In this document: piece after piece, positions 32,867 to 41,961 of the stretch
Layout of the letters: every line of letters starts with the position of its first letter
Position numbering within the stretch: the first letter of the stretch is position 1
Assembly: GCF_002802875.1 (NCBI RefSeq)
Contig: NZ_PEBI01000001.1
Location: 707,830-771,829, forward strand
DNA length: 64,000 nt
Direction of reading: 5' to 3'
Origin: Bifidobacterium primatium
GTDB taxonomy: Bacteria > Actinomycetota > Actinomycetes > Actinomycetales > Bifidobacteriaceae
The notes under the pieces: model-generated
What the model was told of the DNA's origin: nothing
The model's database searches: none
Seen by the model: only the letters and a program-made list of their open reading frames with translations
Position numbers and translations under genes: made by a program

Positions 32867-35344
32867 CTATAGCGCGGCCGTGGACCGGTCGGCCGCGCGC
32901 GACGCCTGTTTTCCGCGGCCGACGCTTGACGCGGGCCGCAGCTCGAAGTTCGGCCTCGCATACTCGTGGCTTTCGCGGGCCGAGATCTCGGCGGCGCGGG
33001 CGTTCTCCTCCTCGTCGCGTTGCTCGGCGCGGATCTCCTGCAACGTGACCGGACGCTTCGGCTTGCGCAGCGCCACACGCTTGAGGGCCGGCACCTTGTG
33101 CGTGGAGACAAACAGCGGCTGGATCTCGACGACGGGATTGTACGCCGTCAGACCGAACCACTTGACGGGGTTGCCGGCCACATGACGGATCGCGTACTTC
33201 ACGCGCAGCGACGTGGCGCCGCGCGACGTTATCTTCGACTCCGGCATGAGGGCCTTGTGCACGAGCACGTACCGGATGGTGCCGATCTCGGGATCGGCGT
33301 CGACCTTCGGATAGATGGACGACTGCCGGGGCAGCGTGCCGTCCTTGATGAGGTCGTGCATGATCTGGTGCAGATACGTGGCGACGTTCTGCGAGACCTT
33401 GAACCCGAGACGGATGCGCACACGGAACAGGAAGCTCGTGCCGAAGTTCTCCACCGAGTACTCGCGCGTGAACGGGTCGTCGGTCACCTGCACCGACACG
33501 GCCCACCATGCGCGGGCGCGCTTCGGATGGTTCGCGAAGATGGAATAGAAGATGTCGGTGTCGAGACGCCTCAGCTCGTTGTCCGACGTCAGATAGACGA
33601 GGTTGTCGGCGTAGTACGGGATCTTGAAGTCGCGGTGCAGCGCGTCGAGCGCGGGCAGGAACTCCTTGGGCCACATGTGCCGCCGCTGCGAACGCTCGAC
33701 CTTCGTGCCCTGGTCCCACGTGTACATGATGCCGAGGATGAGCAGGGTGAGCAGCATGGTGAACCAGCCGCCGTGCAGGAACTTCGACATCGACGCCAGG
33801 AAGAACAGGATCTGGATGGCGAGGAACACGATGGCGAACACGATGGCGAACACGCGGCGCTTCCATGCGCACCAGATGTAGGCGGCGAGCAGGATCGTGG
33901 TGGTGATCATCGTGACGGTGAGCGCCAGGCCGTAGGCGGCGGTGATGTGCTCGGAGTCGCGGAAGAGCGCGAGCACGGTGATCGTGGCCACGCACAGCAC
34001 GAGGTTCACGGTGGGGATGTACAGCTGGCCGCGCGTGCGGGCCGGGTAGCGTACCTGCAGATGCGGCATCCAGTTGAGGCTCGTTGCCTCGGAGATCATG
34101 GTGAACGCGCCGGTGATGAGGGCCTGCGAGGCGATGACGCCGGCGGCGACGGAAAGGATCACGGCCACGGAACGGATGCTCGGGGTCATCATCTGGAAGA
34201 ACGGGTTGAGGCTTTTGATGCCGTACAGCTGCTCGTTGCCCTGGTTGCGCAGCATCCACGCGCCCTGGCCGAAGTAGTTGAGCACGAGGGCCACCTTGAT
34301 GAACGGCCATGTGGCGTAGATGTTGCCGCGGCCCACATGGCCCATGTCGGAGTAGAGCGCCTCGGCGCCGGTGGTCGCGAGGAACACGGTGCCCATGATG
34401 GCGAGGCCGGCCTTGTTGGCGGGGTCGAACAGGAACTCGACGCCCAGCCAGGGGTTGAGCGCCTCGAACACCGTCCAGTCGGCCCCGAGGTTCGCGACGC
34501 CGACGACGGCGAGGAACGAGAACCAGACCATGACGACGATGCCGAACACCTTGCCGATGCGTTCGGTGCCGCGCGACTGGATGCAGAACAGCACGACGAT
34601 GATGACCACGGTGATCATGAGCGTCAGATTGGCGTTGCTGTCGAATATCGGCGCGATCTGCGGAATGGTGGTGAGGCCCTCGACTGCGGACGAGATGGAC
34701 ACGGCCGGCGTCAGCACCGAATCGGCGAGGAAGGCGGCGCCGCCGATCATGGCGGGGATGGCCAGCCACTTGCCGTATCGACGGACGAGCGAGAACAGCG
34801 CGAAGATACCGCCCTCGCCCTTGTTGTCGATGCGCATGGCGATGAACACGTATTTGATGGTGGTGATCAGCGTGATGGCCCAGAACAGGAGCGACAGCAT
34901 GCCGAGCACGGCATGGCGGTCGGCGTACTGGATGCCGCCCTGTCCGGAGAGGAACGACTGGGCCATGTACAGCGGCGACGTGCCGATATCGCCGTAGACG
35001 ACGCCCAACGCGACGATGCACATGCCGAGCTGGATGCGGTTCGGACCGTTCTGCACGTTCCGCCACCATCGTCCCCACGGCGTCTTCGGGGCCTTCGCGG
35101 CCTTCTTCTCGGCCTTGGCCGCCTCGCGCTTGGCGCGGGCCGCCTCTTCCCTTTCCTCGGGAGTCATGCTCTGTCGTGATATCTTCGGCGGTTTGACAAT
35201 CCCCTTGGGGAGCAGCGACCCGGTGTCCTCGGCTGTCATCGGCGTTTTGCTTCGCGCCTTCGATCTGGCTGTCTTCGTCGAACCGGATTTTCCGGTTTTG
35301 GGCGAGGCGGTCTTGGCCGGGGAGGATTTGGCTTCCTCCGTCAC
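32867..35344 (-). CDS. kup: Kup-type low-affinity K+ uptake protein
   Basis: 825-residue K+:H+ symporter of the KUP/HAK/KT family; longer than E. coli Kup because of a basic/Ala/Lys-rich N-terminal tail (residues 1-95) and a charged C-terminal tail. GTG start 35344 follows GGAGG at six bases. Core motifs: LGVVYGDIGTSPLYMAQSFL (helix 1), TTIKYVFIAMRIDNKGEGGIFALFSLVRR, and about 12 helices to residue 570; the C-terminal half is cytoplasmic. Alone on its strand between EgtC-like and TatD genes. Function well supported by family. Confidence 0.93.
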   Translation of the reverse strand: MTEEAKSSPAKTASPKTGKSGSTKTARSKARSKTPMTAEDTGSLLPKGIVKPPKISRQSMTPEEREEAARAKREAAKAEKKAAKAPKTPWGRWWRNVQNGPNRIQLGMCIVALGVVYGDIGTSPLYMAQSFLSGQGGIQYADRHAVLGMLSLLFWAITLITTIKYVFIAMRIDNKGEGGIFALFSLVRRYGKWLAIPAMIGGAAFLADSVLTPAVSISSAVEGLTTIPQIAPIFDSNANLTLMITVVIIVVLFCIQSRGTERIGKVFGIVVMVWFSFLAVVGVANLGADWTVFEALNPWLGVEFLFDPANKAGLAIMGTVFLATTGAEALYSDMGHVGRGNIYATWPFIKVALVLNYFGQGAWMLRNQGNEQLYGIKSLNPFFQMMTPSIRSVAVILSVAAGVIASQALITGAFTMISEATSLNWMPHLQVRYPARTRGQLYIPTVNLVLCVATITVLALFRDSEHITAAYGLALTVTMITTTILLAAYIWCAWKRRVFAIVFAIVFLAIQILFFLASMSKFLHGGWFTMLLTLLILGIMYTWDQGTKVERSQRRHMWPKEFLPALDALHRDFKIPYYADNLVYLTSDNELRRLDTDIFYSIFANHPKRARAWWAVSVQVTDDPFTREYSVENFGTSFLFRVRIRLGFKVSQNVATYLHQIMHDLIKDGTLPRQSSIYPKVDADPEIGTIRYVLVHKALMPESKITSRGATSLRVKYAIRHVAGNPVKWFGLTAYNPVVEIQPLFVSTHKVPALKRVALRKPKRPVTLQEIRAEQRDEEENARAAEISARESHEYARPNFELRPASSVGRGKQASRAADRSTAAL

Positions 35345-35746
35345 TTGGAACCTCCAACACTTGCGGTATCAGGAATTCACATCATCCTTACGTTCTCTAA
35401 TTCGCCACATCACACTACTCCCGCTATGGCGAATTGGTAAATCCAGACGATAGCAAAAAGCGGCAAACGCAGGGGAACGCCATATTTGCCGCAAGATGAA
35501 TCCAGTGCCGACCAGGTGTTTTTTGCAGAAGATGCCCCAGGTCAAACGTTTTTCGGAACGATTCCGCCGTCAACCGCCGGCGTTGATGCGACAGCCGGCG
35601 GCCGGCCGTCGCATGACGCCATACCGGCACGATGCCGGATTACGGTTTGGATACAATGCCGGCGCGGAACACGCGTTCGGCGTGTCGACGGCAGGCCCGG
35701 CACGCCGACGGCGAGCGGGAACCACGGCCGTCGCCGGCCGCGCCGG
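35345..35746. other. 400-base intergenic region, no supported gene
   Basis: Between kup and tatD (both minus). GC-rich inverted stretches occur near 35575-35640 (e.g. GCCGGCGGCCGGCC), but no promoter pair, RNA motif or gene is recognised. It should contain the kup promoter close to 35370-35450, which is relatively A/T-rich. Confidence 0.5.
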
Positions 35747-36697
35747 TCAGATGCCGTAGACCCGCTGCGCGTTGGCGCGGGTGATGGCAGCCATCTCGCC
35801 GACGGGGATATCAAGCACGTCGGCCATGGCCGTAAGCGTGTACGGCACCATGTACGGCGCGTTCGTGCGGCCGCGATACGGCATGGCGGTGAGATACGGC
35901 GCATCGGTCTCCACGAGGATGTGGTCGCGCGGGGTGAGGGAGAGCGCGGCGCGGATGCCCTCGTTGCCCTTGTAGCTCACGGTGCCGGAAAAGCTCAGAT
36001 ACCAGCCCTGTTCGCGGGCGACCTCGCCCATCGCGGCGTCGCCGGAAAACGAGTGGAACACGGTGCGTTCGGGGGCACCGTCCCTGAGGAGGATGTCGAT
36101 GCAGTCGGCGTGGGCGTCGCGGTCGTGGATTTGCATGGGCAGGTTCAGTTCCTTGGCGAGCGCGATGTGGGCGCGGAACGCCTCGCGCTGGTAGTCGCGG
36201 GCGGCGTCGCCGGTGCGGAAGAAGTCGAGGCCGGTCTCGCCGATGCCCACGACGATGTCGGGGTATGCGACGGCGAGACGATGGACCTCGGCGATGGCGT
36301 CGTCGAAGGAGATGTCGTGCCAGGGCTTGTACTTGAGTTCGAGACCGTCGGGCCCCTTGGCCCCGCGATGGCCGTGAAGCACGGATTCGTTGGGGTGGAT
36401 GGCGATGGCCGCCCGGACCCGGTCGGGGAACTGGCGGGCAAGGTCGATGGCGTCCTGAAGATGCGGGTATTCGCAGCCGACGTCGATAATCTGCCGGATG
36501 CCGACCGCGGCGGCCATGTCGAGCAGTTCGGCTTCGGAATAGACGGGTACGGGGGGCTGGCCCCTGAGCTCGGCCTCATGGCTCATAGCCTTGGAGAACG
36601 GAACGACGGATTTGACGTGCGTATGGTTGTCGATGGTCCATTCGGCGAGGGGTTCGGGGGCGGGCGCCCAATTGCGGTTGCGGTGGTGTTTTGCCAT
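35747..36697 (-). CDS. tatD: TatD-family metal-dependent hydrolase (putative DNase)
   Basis: 316-residue TIM-barrel hydrolase. Motifs: IDNHTHVKSVVPF (HxH metal ligands), QIIDVGCEYPHLQDAIDLA, RAAIAIHPNES, VVGIGETGLDFFRTGD (catalytic Glu), LPMQIHDRDAHADCIDIL (His) and HILVETDAPYLT (Asp). TatD enzymes act as 3'-5' exonucleases or deoxyribonucleases in repair. The N-terminus has a short basic extension (AKHHRNRNW). Immediately upstream lies the terminator of the first small-RNA-like cassette (36739-36767), so that cassette may be its leader; metG lies beyond, as is common in Actinobacteria. Confidence 0.93.
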   Translation of the reverse strand: MAKHHRNRNWAPAPEPLAEWTIDNHTHVKSVVPFSKAMSHEAELRGQPPVPVYSEAELLDMAAAVGIRQIIDVGCEYPHLQDAIDLARQFPDRVRAAIAIHPNESVLHGHRGAKGPDGLELKYKPWHDISFDDAIAEVHRLAVAYPDIVVGIGETGLDFFRTGDAARDYQREAFRAHIALAKELNLPMQIHDRDAHADCIDILLRDGAPERTVFHSFSGDAAMGEVAREQGWYLSFSGTVSYKGNEGIRAALSLTPRDHILVETDAPYLTAMPYRGRTNAPYMVPYTLTAMADVLDIPVGEMAAITRANAQRVYGI

Positions 36698-36738
36698 GCC
36701 TACCAGTATGGCAGGGGCCTCGAAAATGCGCGGAAATG

Positions 36739-36885
36739 AAAAACCCGGTGGGGACTGGCCACCGGGTAATCAGAGAAAGGAAGAGAGAAGAAGGGTTCAA
36801 TTATGCTGATTCAATTATGTTCCGCTTACCGGGTGAATCGACTTCGCCGAACCACCCGCGGGATCATCAGCGGTATTGCTTGCTG
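36739..36885 (-). ncRNA. Candidate small RNA / tandem leader, copy A
   Basis: On the minus strand, a -10 TATATATAA box near 36891-36900 is followed by a roughly 147-base segment: a 5' stem (TCAGC…GCTGA), a GGGTG…CACCC hairpin, a UC-rich run (CCCTTCTTCTCTCTTCC, 36779-36796) and a terminator (ACCCGGTGG…CCACCGGGT then TTTTT, 36739-36767). Copy B at 37016-37145 has the same order and shares the -10 flank, the CCGCTG stem and the UC-rich segment. It could be a trans-acting sRNA binding purine-rich SD sequences, or an attenuator leader of tatD, whose start is 42 bases on. No family recognised. Confidence 0.6.
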
Positions 36886-36890
36886 ACGGT

Positions 36891-36921
36891 TTATATATAA
36901 CCACCCGTTTCTGGGCGCAAC
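36891..36921 (-). promoter_or_regulatory. Promoter of cassette A
   Basis: On the minus strand TTGCGC lies 15-17 bases before TATATATAA. The flank GCATCGT…AACGGGTGGTTATATA is repeated before cassette B. Confidence 0.55.
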
Positions 36922-37015
36922 GATGCGAAAACCTTGGAGTTTTCTGAAAATCCGCGTATCCGTAACGTTCATCTCATGCCTGTGGAAGAGCGCGGAGGGG
37001 ACGCGGAATCGCAGC

Positions 37016-37145
37016 GAAAAAAGAAAAGAAGAAGCCCGGCGGGAGAGAAAGCCGCCGGGCTGAGAGAAGAGAGAAGAGAGAAGAAGAAGGGTTCAGTTAT
37101 CAGATTCGATTGGGAATCTCACCAGCGGTGTTGTCCGCTGACATG
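37016..37145 (-). ncRNA. Candidate small RNA / tandem leader, copy B
   Basis: Homologous to copy A. A -10 TTATATAA (37149-37156) precedes a transcript with hairpins CAGCGG/CCGCTG and GATTC/GAATC, a long UC-rich stretch (TTCTTCTTCTCTCTTCTCTC type, 37062-37090), and a terminator GCCCGGCGG/CCGCCGGGC followed by a pyrimidine/T-rich tail. It starts about 150 bases after the metG stop, behind its own hairpin at 37227-37257. Candidate functional RNA; family not recognised. Confidence 0.6.
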
Positions 37146-37148
37146 TCT

Positions 37149-37156
37149 TATATAAT
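37149..37156 (-). promoter_or_regulatory. -10 element of cassette B
   Basis: TTATATAA on the minus strand, in the flank (AACGGGTGATTATATAA) shared with copy A. The -35 is weak. Confidence 0.5.
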
Positions 37157-37226
37157 CACCCGTTCCTTGGAAAGACGATGCAGAAACCTGAATCTTTCCT
37201 GAGAATGTGTGACGGAACTGTGAAAC

Positions 37227-37257
37227 ACGGGCCCGAACCCCTCGGAATCGGGCCCGT
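37227..37257 (-). terminator. Hairpin downstream of metG
   Basis: ACGGGCCCGA/TCGGGCCCGT stem about 45 bases after the metG stop; the following minus-strand GTTTC is only weakly T-rich. Confidence 0.6.
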
Positions 37258-37302
37258 ATCGCACGAATTCGATCGCTCATCCAATCACTTGGACTCTTGG
37301 AC

Positions 37303-39174
37303 TCACTTGGACTCTTCGGCGAGCTTGGCCTTCTCGGCGGCGAGGCGCTCAGCCTCCTTGGCACGACGGGCGTCGAGCTCGGCCTGGAAGCGGTCAAGCT
37401 CCTCCTGCACGGCCTCCTTCGGGATCTTCGCGAAGATGGGCTTCGGCTTCGGCACCTCGGCGCCGACCTCGATGGGCTCGCTCTTCCACGGATGCACGTT
37501 CACGCCGAGCTTGTAGTCGCCGGTGATGATCGGGTACTCGAAGCCGGGCTTGTCGAGGTCCTCGACCTCCTCGATGCGCGGCAGCGGGGAGAACACGCCC
37601 TTGCCGCCGAGCGCCTCCCACACCTTCTGCGCGGAGTGGGGCAGGAACGGGGCGAGCAGGTGGTTGGCGTCGGAGACGGCCTGTGCGGCGACGTGCAGCA
37701 CGGTGCCGAGACGGGCGTCGTCGTCCTTGATCTTCCACGGTTCGATGGCGGAGATGTACTTGTTGATCTCGCCGACGATGCGCATGGCCTCGGCCAGGGC
37801 GGCCTTCTGGTGATGCTTCTCGATGAGGTTGCCGACGGTGTCGAACGCGGCCTTGGACTCGTCGAGCAGGGCGCGGTCCTGGTCGGTGAGCTTGGACTCG
37901 TCGATGGCGGGGATGGCGCCGAAGTTCTTGGCGATGAGGTTGGCCACGCGGTTGACGAGGTTGCCCCATGCGGCGGCGAGCTCCTCGTTGTTGTGGCGCA
38001 CGAACTCGGCCCACGTGAAGTCGGAGTCGGAGGATTCCGGACCGGCCACGGAGATGTAGTAGCGCACGGCGTCAACGGGGTAGCGGGCGAGGATGTCCTT
38101 CACGTAGATGACGATGCCACGCGAGGAGCTGAACTTGCGGCCCTCCATGGTCATGAACTGGGAGGCGACGACCTGCTCGGGCAGGTTCAGCGGACCAAGC
38201 GGACCGGTCTCGCCGCCCTTGGAGCCCTGGCCGTTGTAGGCGAGCATCTCGGAGGGCCAGATCTGCGAATGGAAGGTGATGTTGTCCTTGCCCATGAAGT
38301 AGTAGCCGGGGGTGGCCGGGTCGTTCCACCAGGCGCGCCAGGCTTCGGGGTCGCCCTTGCGGCGGGCCCACTCGATGGAGGCCGACAGGTAGCCGATCAC
38401 GGCGTCGAACCACACGTAGAGCTTCTTGTTCGGGTTGTCGATCCAGCCGGCCACCGGCACGGGGATGCCCCAGTCGATGTCACGCGTGATGGCGCGCGGC
38501 TTGACCTCCTTGAACAGGCCGATGGAGAACTTGATGGCGTCGGTGCGCCAGCCCTCGCGGGTCTTCAGCCAGGCGAGGTTGGCCTCGGCGAGCGCCGGAA
38601 GGTCGAGGAAGAAGTGCTCGGTCTCCTCGAAGCGCGGGGTCTCGCCGTTGATCTTGGAGACGGGGTTGATGAGGTCGATGGGGTCGAGCTCGTTGCCGCA
38701 GGCGTCGCACTGGTCGCCACGCGCACCGTCGGTGTGGCAGATCGGGCATTCGCCTTCGATGTAGCGGTCGGGCAGGGTGCGGCCGGTGGACGGCGAGATG
38801 GCCACCTGCTGGGTGCCCTTGTAGATGTAGCCGTTCTCCAGGCACTGCTTGAACAGCTCCTGGACCACATGCTCGTGGTTGCCGGTGGTGGTGCGGGTGA
38901 ACAGGTCGTAGCTCAGGCCCAAGTCGCACAGGTCCTTGGCGATGACGCGGTTGTAGCGGTTGGCGAGCTCCTGGGCGGTGACGCCCTCCTTCTCGGCCTC
39001 GACCAGGATCGGGGTGCCGTGCTCGTCGGTGCCGGAGACCATCAGCACGTCATTGCCCTTCATGCGCTCGTAGCGCGCGTAGACATCCGAGGGGACGCCG
39101 AAACCGGCGACGTGGCCGATGTGGCGGGGGCCGTTGGCATACGGCCAGGCAACGTTAACAAGAATATGACTCAT
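37303..39174 (-). CDS. metG: Methionyl-tRNA synthetase
   Basis: 623-residue class I aminoacyl-tRNA synthetase charging tRNA-Met. N-terminus [36 protein letters not shown] with the HIGH signature; zinc knuckle [18 protein letters not shown]; catalytic loop [14 protein letters not shown] as the KMSKS equivalent; anticodon-binding helical domain after about 380. The C-terminal 60 residues are Lys/Ala/Glu-rich, and a dimerising tRBD is absent. Start ATG 39174 follows GAGGG closely. It precedes the two small-RNA-like cassettes and tatD on the same strand. Confidence 0.97.
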   Translation of the reverse strand: MSHILVNVAWPYANGPRHIGHVAGFGVPSDVYARYERMKGNDVLMVSGTDEHGTPILVEAEKEGVTAQELANRYNRVIAKDLCDLGLSYDLFTRTTTGNHEHVVQELFKQCLENGYIYKGTQQVAISPSTGRTLPDRYIEGECPICHTDGARGDQCDACGNELDPIDLINPVSKINGETPRFEETEHFFLDLPALAEANLAWLKTREGWRTDAIKFSIGLFKEVKPRAITRDIDWGIPVPVAGWIDNPNKKLYVWFDAVIGYLSASIEWARRKGDPEAWRAWWNDPATPGYYFMGKDNITFHSQIWPSEMLAYNGQGSKGGETGPLGPLNLPEQVVASQFMTMEGRKFSSSRGIVIYVKDILARYPVDAVRYYISVAGPESSDSDFTWAEFVRHNNEELAAAWGNLVNRVANLIAKNFGAIPAIDESKLTDQDRALLDESKAAFDTVGNLIEKHHQKAALAEAMRIVGEINKYISAIEPWKIKDDDARLGTVLHVAAQAVSDANHLLAPFLPHSAQKVWEALGGKGVFSPLPRIEEVEDLDKPGFEYPIITGDYKLGVNVHPWKSEPIEVGAEVPKPKPIFAKIPKEAVQEELDRFQAELDARRAKEAERLAAEKAKLAEESK

Positions 39175-39271
39175 AACCCTCGATTATCCGCATGGACGTT
39201 GACATCAGGCCGCCTCGCGCCGAACGGCGACGACGCGGCGCGAAGCCGTTGATGCGACGGGGTTGTTCCAC

Positions 39272-39280
39272 TTATCCACA
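39272..39280 (+). other. Single DnaA-box-like sequence
   Basis: TTATCCACA matches the DnaA box consensus in the region between metG and the AbiEi-like gene. No further boxes cluster nearby, so this is not an origin. Confidence 0.3.
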
Positions 39281-39397
39281 TTTATGCGAAAGGCGGTCGC
39301 GCAGACGTGCCGATGCGGCTAGCGTTCGAACCAAGGGGGCGGCGATATGCCGAGGGAATGCACAGGGAATACACGTTCAACGAGGAATGGAGCGAAC

Positions 39398-40252
39398 ATG
39401 GCGACCCTATCGAGGACGACAACGATGATGCTTCCGCCGGACGACGGAGCACGGGGAAAACCGGCACGCGCCGGTTCGGCCGTCAGACCGGCGGAGATGA
39501 TTGAACCGACTATGGCGGTCGAATCGGTCATCATCGATCCGCTGACCCTGCGCAAACGCCGGCGTCTCCCCGAACGGCGGGGATACGCCGAACCGCTGAT
39601 CACGCTCATCCCATCGGTCGTGTTCATCGACGACATGCCCGGCAGTCTGGGACTGCGCCGCATGGTGGACGACGGCACGCTGTCGTCGCTCGACGAAGGC
39701 AGCGCCTATATGGCGCGGGATTCGGCCACGTTGTACGGCCGGGCGGCGATCGCCGACTGCATCGTGCCGTTCGGCTCCATCGCCGCGGGACTGCTCGCAT
39801 CATGGATATGGCTGGGCGGCCCGTTCCCCGAACGCATCGACCTGATCTCGGGATCGCACTACCGGGCGCTCGCCTACGGACGGCAGGTAAGGGTGTTCCA
39901 CCGCCAGACGACCGCCGAGCAGGTGATGAAGCTCGGCAAACTGCGGGTGACCTCGCCGGTGCGCACCATATGCGATCTGGCCTGCATGGATGCGGCCGGG
40001 CGTGCGAGCATCGACGTGGACGGCACCATCGTCCGGCTGCTGGCCGCCTATGCGATTCCTGCGGCGCTGTGTCTGCAGACGCTGTGGGACAACCAGCGTT
40101 GGCCGAACCACGGCGAGGGCGTGGAGACGCTGACGAGAATCCTCGAACGGCAGCAGGCGGGAGCGGAGACGAACCGCGACCACGATTGCGCGACCGACGA
40201 CGGGCGCGGCAACGAGCGCGACGACACGTCAGGCGACGGAAGCACATCATGA
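39398..40252 (+). CDS. AbiEi-like (type IV antitoxin-type) hypothetical protein
   Basis: 284-residue protein; ATG 39398 has GGAG five bases upstream, while an ATG 17 codons earlier lacks an SD. The central segment (about 90-220) has the pattern of actinobacterial AbiEi-antitoxin/DUF559-associated regulators: a SLDEGSAYMARDSA linker, GSIAAGLLASWIWLGGPFPERIDLISG, an Arg-rich strand (RQVRVFHRQTT), then GKLRVTSPVRTICDLAC. The nuclease part of DUF559 proteins is not seen, and no AbiEii nucleotidyltransferase adjoins it. The last 30 residues are polar and disordered. It overlaps the next gene by four bases. Function inferred only from pattern. Confidence 0.6.
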   Translation: MATLSRTTTMMLPPDDGARGKPARAGSAVRPAEMIEPTMAVESVIIDPLTLRKRRRLPERRGYAEPLITLIPSVVFIDDMPGSLGLRRMVDDGTLSSLDEGSAYMARDSATLYGRAAIADCIVPFGSIAAGLLASWIWLGGPFPERIDLISGSHYRALAYGRQVRVFHRQTTAEQVMKLGKLRVTSPVRTICDLACMDAAGRASIDVDGTIVRLLAAYAIPAALCLQTLWDNQRWPNHGEGVETLTRILERQQAGAETNRDHDCATDDGRGNERDDTSGDGSTS

Positions 40253-40689
40253 GCCGAGGAAAGGAACGGGAATCCCGACGACGCAGTCGTCGTAGTCGAA
40301 ACGACAGCATGCCGGGCACACCGCCGAGACGAACGCGACGCATGCGGAGAACCGAGGAATCGGGCAGGGCGGCGGGCAAGGCGCCGAAGTCCACAACGAT
40401 GCCGAAACGGCTGAAGACCATACGCGGCATCACGATGAACGCGCCGGCCAGACGGCGGCGTGGACTGCAGCCGCCCGCTCCCCCGCTGCGTCTCACCCCG
40501 CAGGTGGCCAGCGACCCGCTCACCAACGAGGACGTGCTGTGGCATATCGCCGAGCATGCGCCGGAACTGCGCATGTGGCTGATTGCGAACACGGCGGCGA
40601 CGCCGGAACTGCTGGAATACGTCTCGCAGGTCGGCGGCCCCGGCGTGGCGCGCGGGTTCGAGGTGCTGTTCTCCTCATTGGAGGAGTGA
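40249..40689 (+). CDS. Variant leucine-rich-repeat-like small protein with basic tail
   Basis: 146 residues. The first 75 are Arg/Ser/Lys-rich and probably disordered or nucleic-acid-binding (SRGKERESRRRSRRSR…). The C-terminal 60 residues (DPLTNEDVLWHIAEHAPELRMWLIANTAATPELLEYVSQVGG) are typical of the helical variant leucine-rich repeat found in bifidobacterial proteins. Its ATG overlaps the stop of the AbiEi-like gene (ATGA), so the pair is translationally coupled. Function unknown. Confidence 0.65.
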   Translation: MSRGKERESRRRSRRSRNDSMPGTPPRRTRRMRRTEESGRAAGKAPKSTTMPKRLKTIRGITMNAPARRRRGLQPPAPPLRLTPQVASDPLTNEDVLWHIAEHAPELRMWLIANTAATPELLEYVSQVGGPGVARGFEVLFSSLEE

Positions 40690-40745
40690 GCCCGACGGAG
40701 CGGGCCGACAGAACGGGTGGAGAAACGAGGCCGGGAAAGCGAGCG

Positions 40746-41777
40746 CTACTGCCGGATCTTGAGCACGGCGGAATAGACCTGCTTGCGGTTGGCGAGCGAG
40801 CCGTCGGGCAGCGGATGCTCCTCGATCACCTCGGCGATGGCGTCCTTGATGCGCAGGCCGTCCTCCAGCGCGCGGTCGATGGCGAGCACGGCGAGCTCCT
40901 CAACGCTCAGCGTGGAGGCCGAGTTCTCGCGGGCCTCGTCCTCGGATGCGCCGGCGATGACCAGCACGATCTCGCCACGCGGCGGGTCGTTGATCACGCC
41001 GTCGCGAATCTCGGCGATGGAACCGCGGCGAATCTCCTCGTAGTCCTTGGTGAGTTCGCGGGCCAGGGCCATGGCGCGGTCCGGGCCGAATGCGGAGAGC
41101 AGGTCGTCCATCGCATCGGCGATGCGATGCGGTGTCTCGTAGAACACGATGGTACGGCGCTCGGACTGCAGCGCACGCAGACGCTGCACACGATCGGAAT
41201 GCTTACGCGGCATGAAGCCCTCATAGCAGAAGCGGTCGGTCGGCAGGCCGGACAGGGCGAGCGCGTCGAGCACGGCGGACGGTCCGGGCGCACAGGTGAC
41301 GGGCAGGCCGCGTTCGATGGCGCGGCGCACGATTGACAGGCCGGGATCGTTGATCGTGGGCATGCCGGCGTCGGAGACGACGAGCACGCAGGCGCCGGCC
41401 TCGACCTCGTCGAGCAGACCGTCGGACTTGCCGCGTTCGTTGTGGTCGTGGAAGGCCACAACGCGGCCGTTCACGTGGACGCCGAGGCGACGGGCCAGAT
41501 CGTAGAGGCGGCGCGTGTCCTCGGCGGCGACGATGTCGGCCTGCTCCATCAGGGCGACCAGCCGCGACGAGGCGTCGCCGACGTTGCCGATGGGTGTTGC
41601 GGCGAGCACGACCGTGCCGCGGGGAACCGCCACCACACGCAGGCCATCCGGGCCCGCGGCGTCATCGTGGATGCCGGCCGCATCGGCGACCGGCCCGGTG
41701 GCATGGTCGTCGACGACGTCATCGCCGGAGATATTGATGGAAGTCTGACTGGGTTCGCCGTGTTTTGCCGAATGCAT
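40746..41777 (-). CDS. rsmI: 16S rRNA 2'-O-ribose C1402 methyltransferase
   Basis: SAM-dependent enzyme methylating the ribose of C1402 in the decoding centre. Motifs of the tetrapyrrole methylase-like fold: [85 protein letters not shown] and [12 protein letters not shown]. The C-terminal [31 protein letters not shown] helix segment is also typical. Start is uncertain: ATG 41777 has GGAGGT almost abutting it, and the upstream ATG 41801 has no SD; both leave about 50 disordered residues before the fold. Divergent from ppk1. Confidence 0.94.
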   Translation of the reverse strand: MHSAKHGEPSQTSINISGDDVVDDHATGPVADAAGIHDDAAGPDGLRVVAVPRGTVVLAATPIGNVGDASSRLVALMEQADIVAAEDTRRLYDLARRLGVHVNGRVVAFHDHNERGKSDGLLDEVEAGACVLVVSDAGMPTINDPGLSIVRRAIERGLPVTCAPGPSAVLDALALSGLPTDRFCYEGFMPRKHSDRVQRLRALQSERRTIVFYETPHRIADAMDDLLSAFGPDRAMALARELTKDYEEIRRGSIAEIRDGVINDPPRGEIVLVIAGASEDEARENSASTLSVEELAVLAIDRALEDGLRIKDAIAEVIEEHPLPDGSLANRKQVYSAVLKIRQ

Positions 41778-41961
41778 ACCTCCAGTATCCACGACGGGCA
41801 TACGAGACGCGGAATTTACGCACCGACGCGGCGTGCACGGCCGGCATCGGCGGGCGCGCGCCGGTCGTGCACGCTCACAATCAGGCCATGCGAGGACGGC
41901 AATCCGGCAGGAATATGAATTGCCGTTGAATTTTGGCGGGTTACGGGCGGATTACGGCGAT

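Noticed and set aside
32966-35179. Long plus-strand open frame opposite kup
   Set aside because: Composition is His/Asp/Glu-rich antisense of a confident Kup gene.
37297-39252. Plus-strand frame of 651 codons opposite metG
   Set aside because: Antisense of metG; no motif of its own.
39272-39280. Replication origin
   Set aside because: Only one DnaA-box match and no dnaA, dnaN or box cluster nearby.
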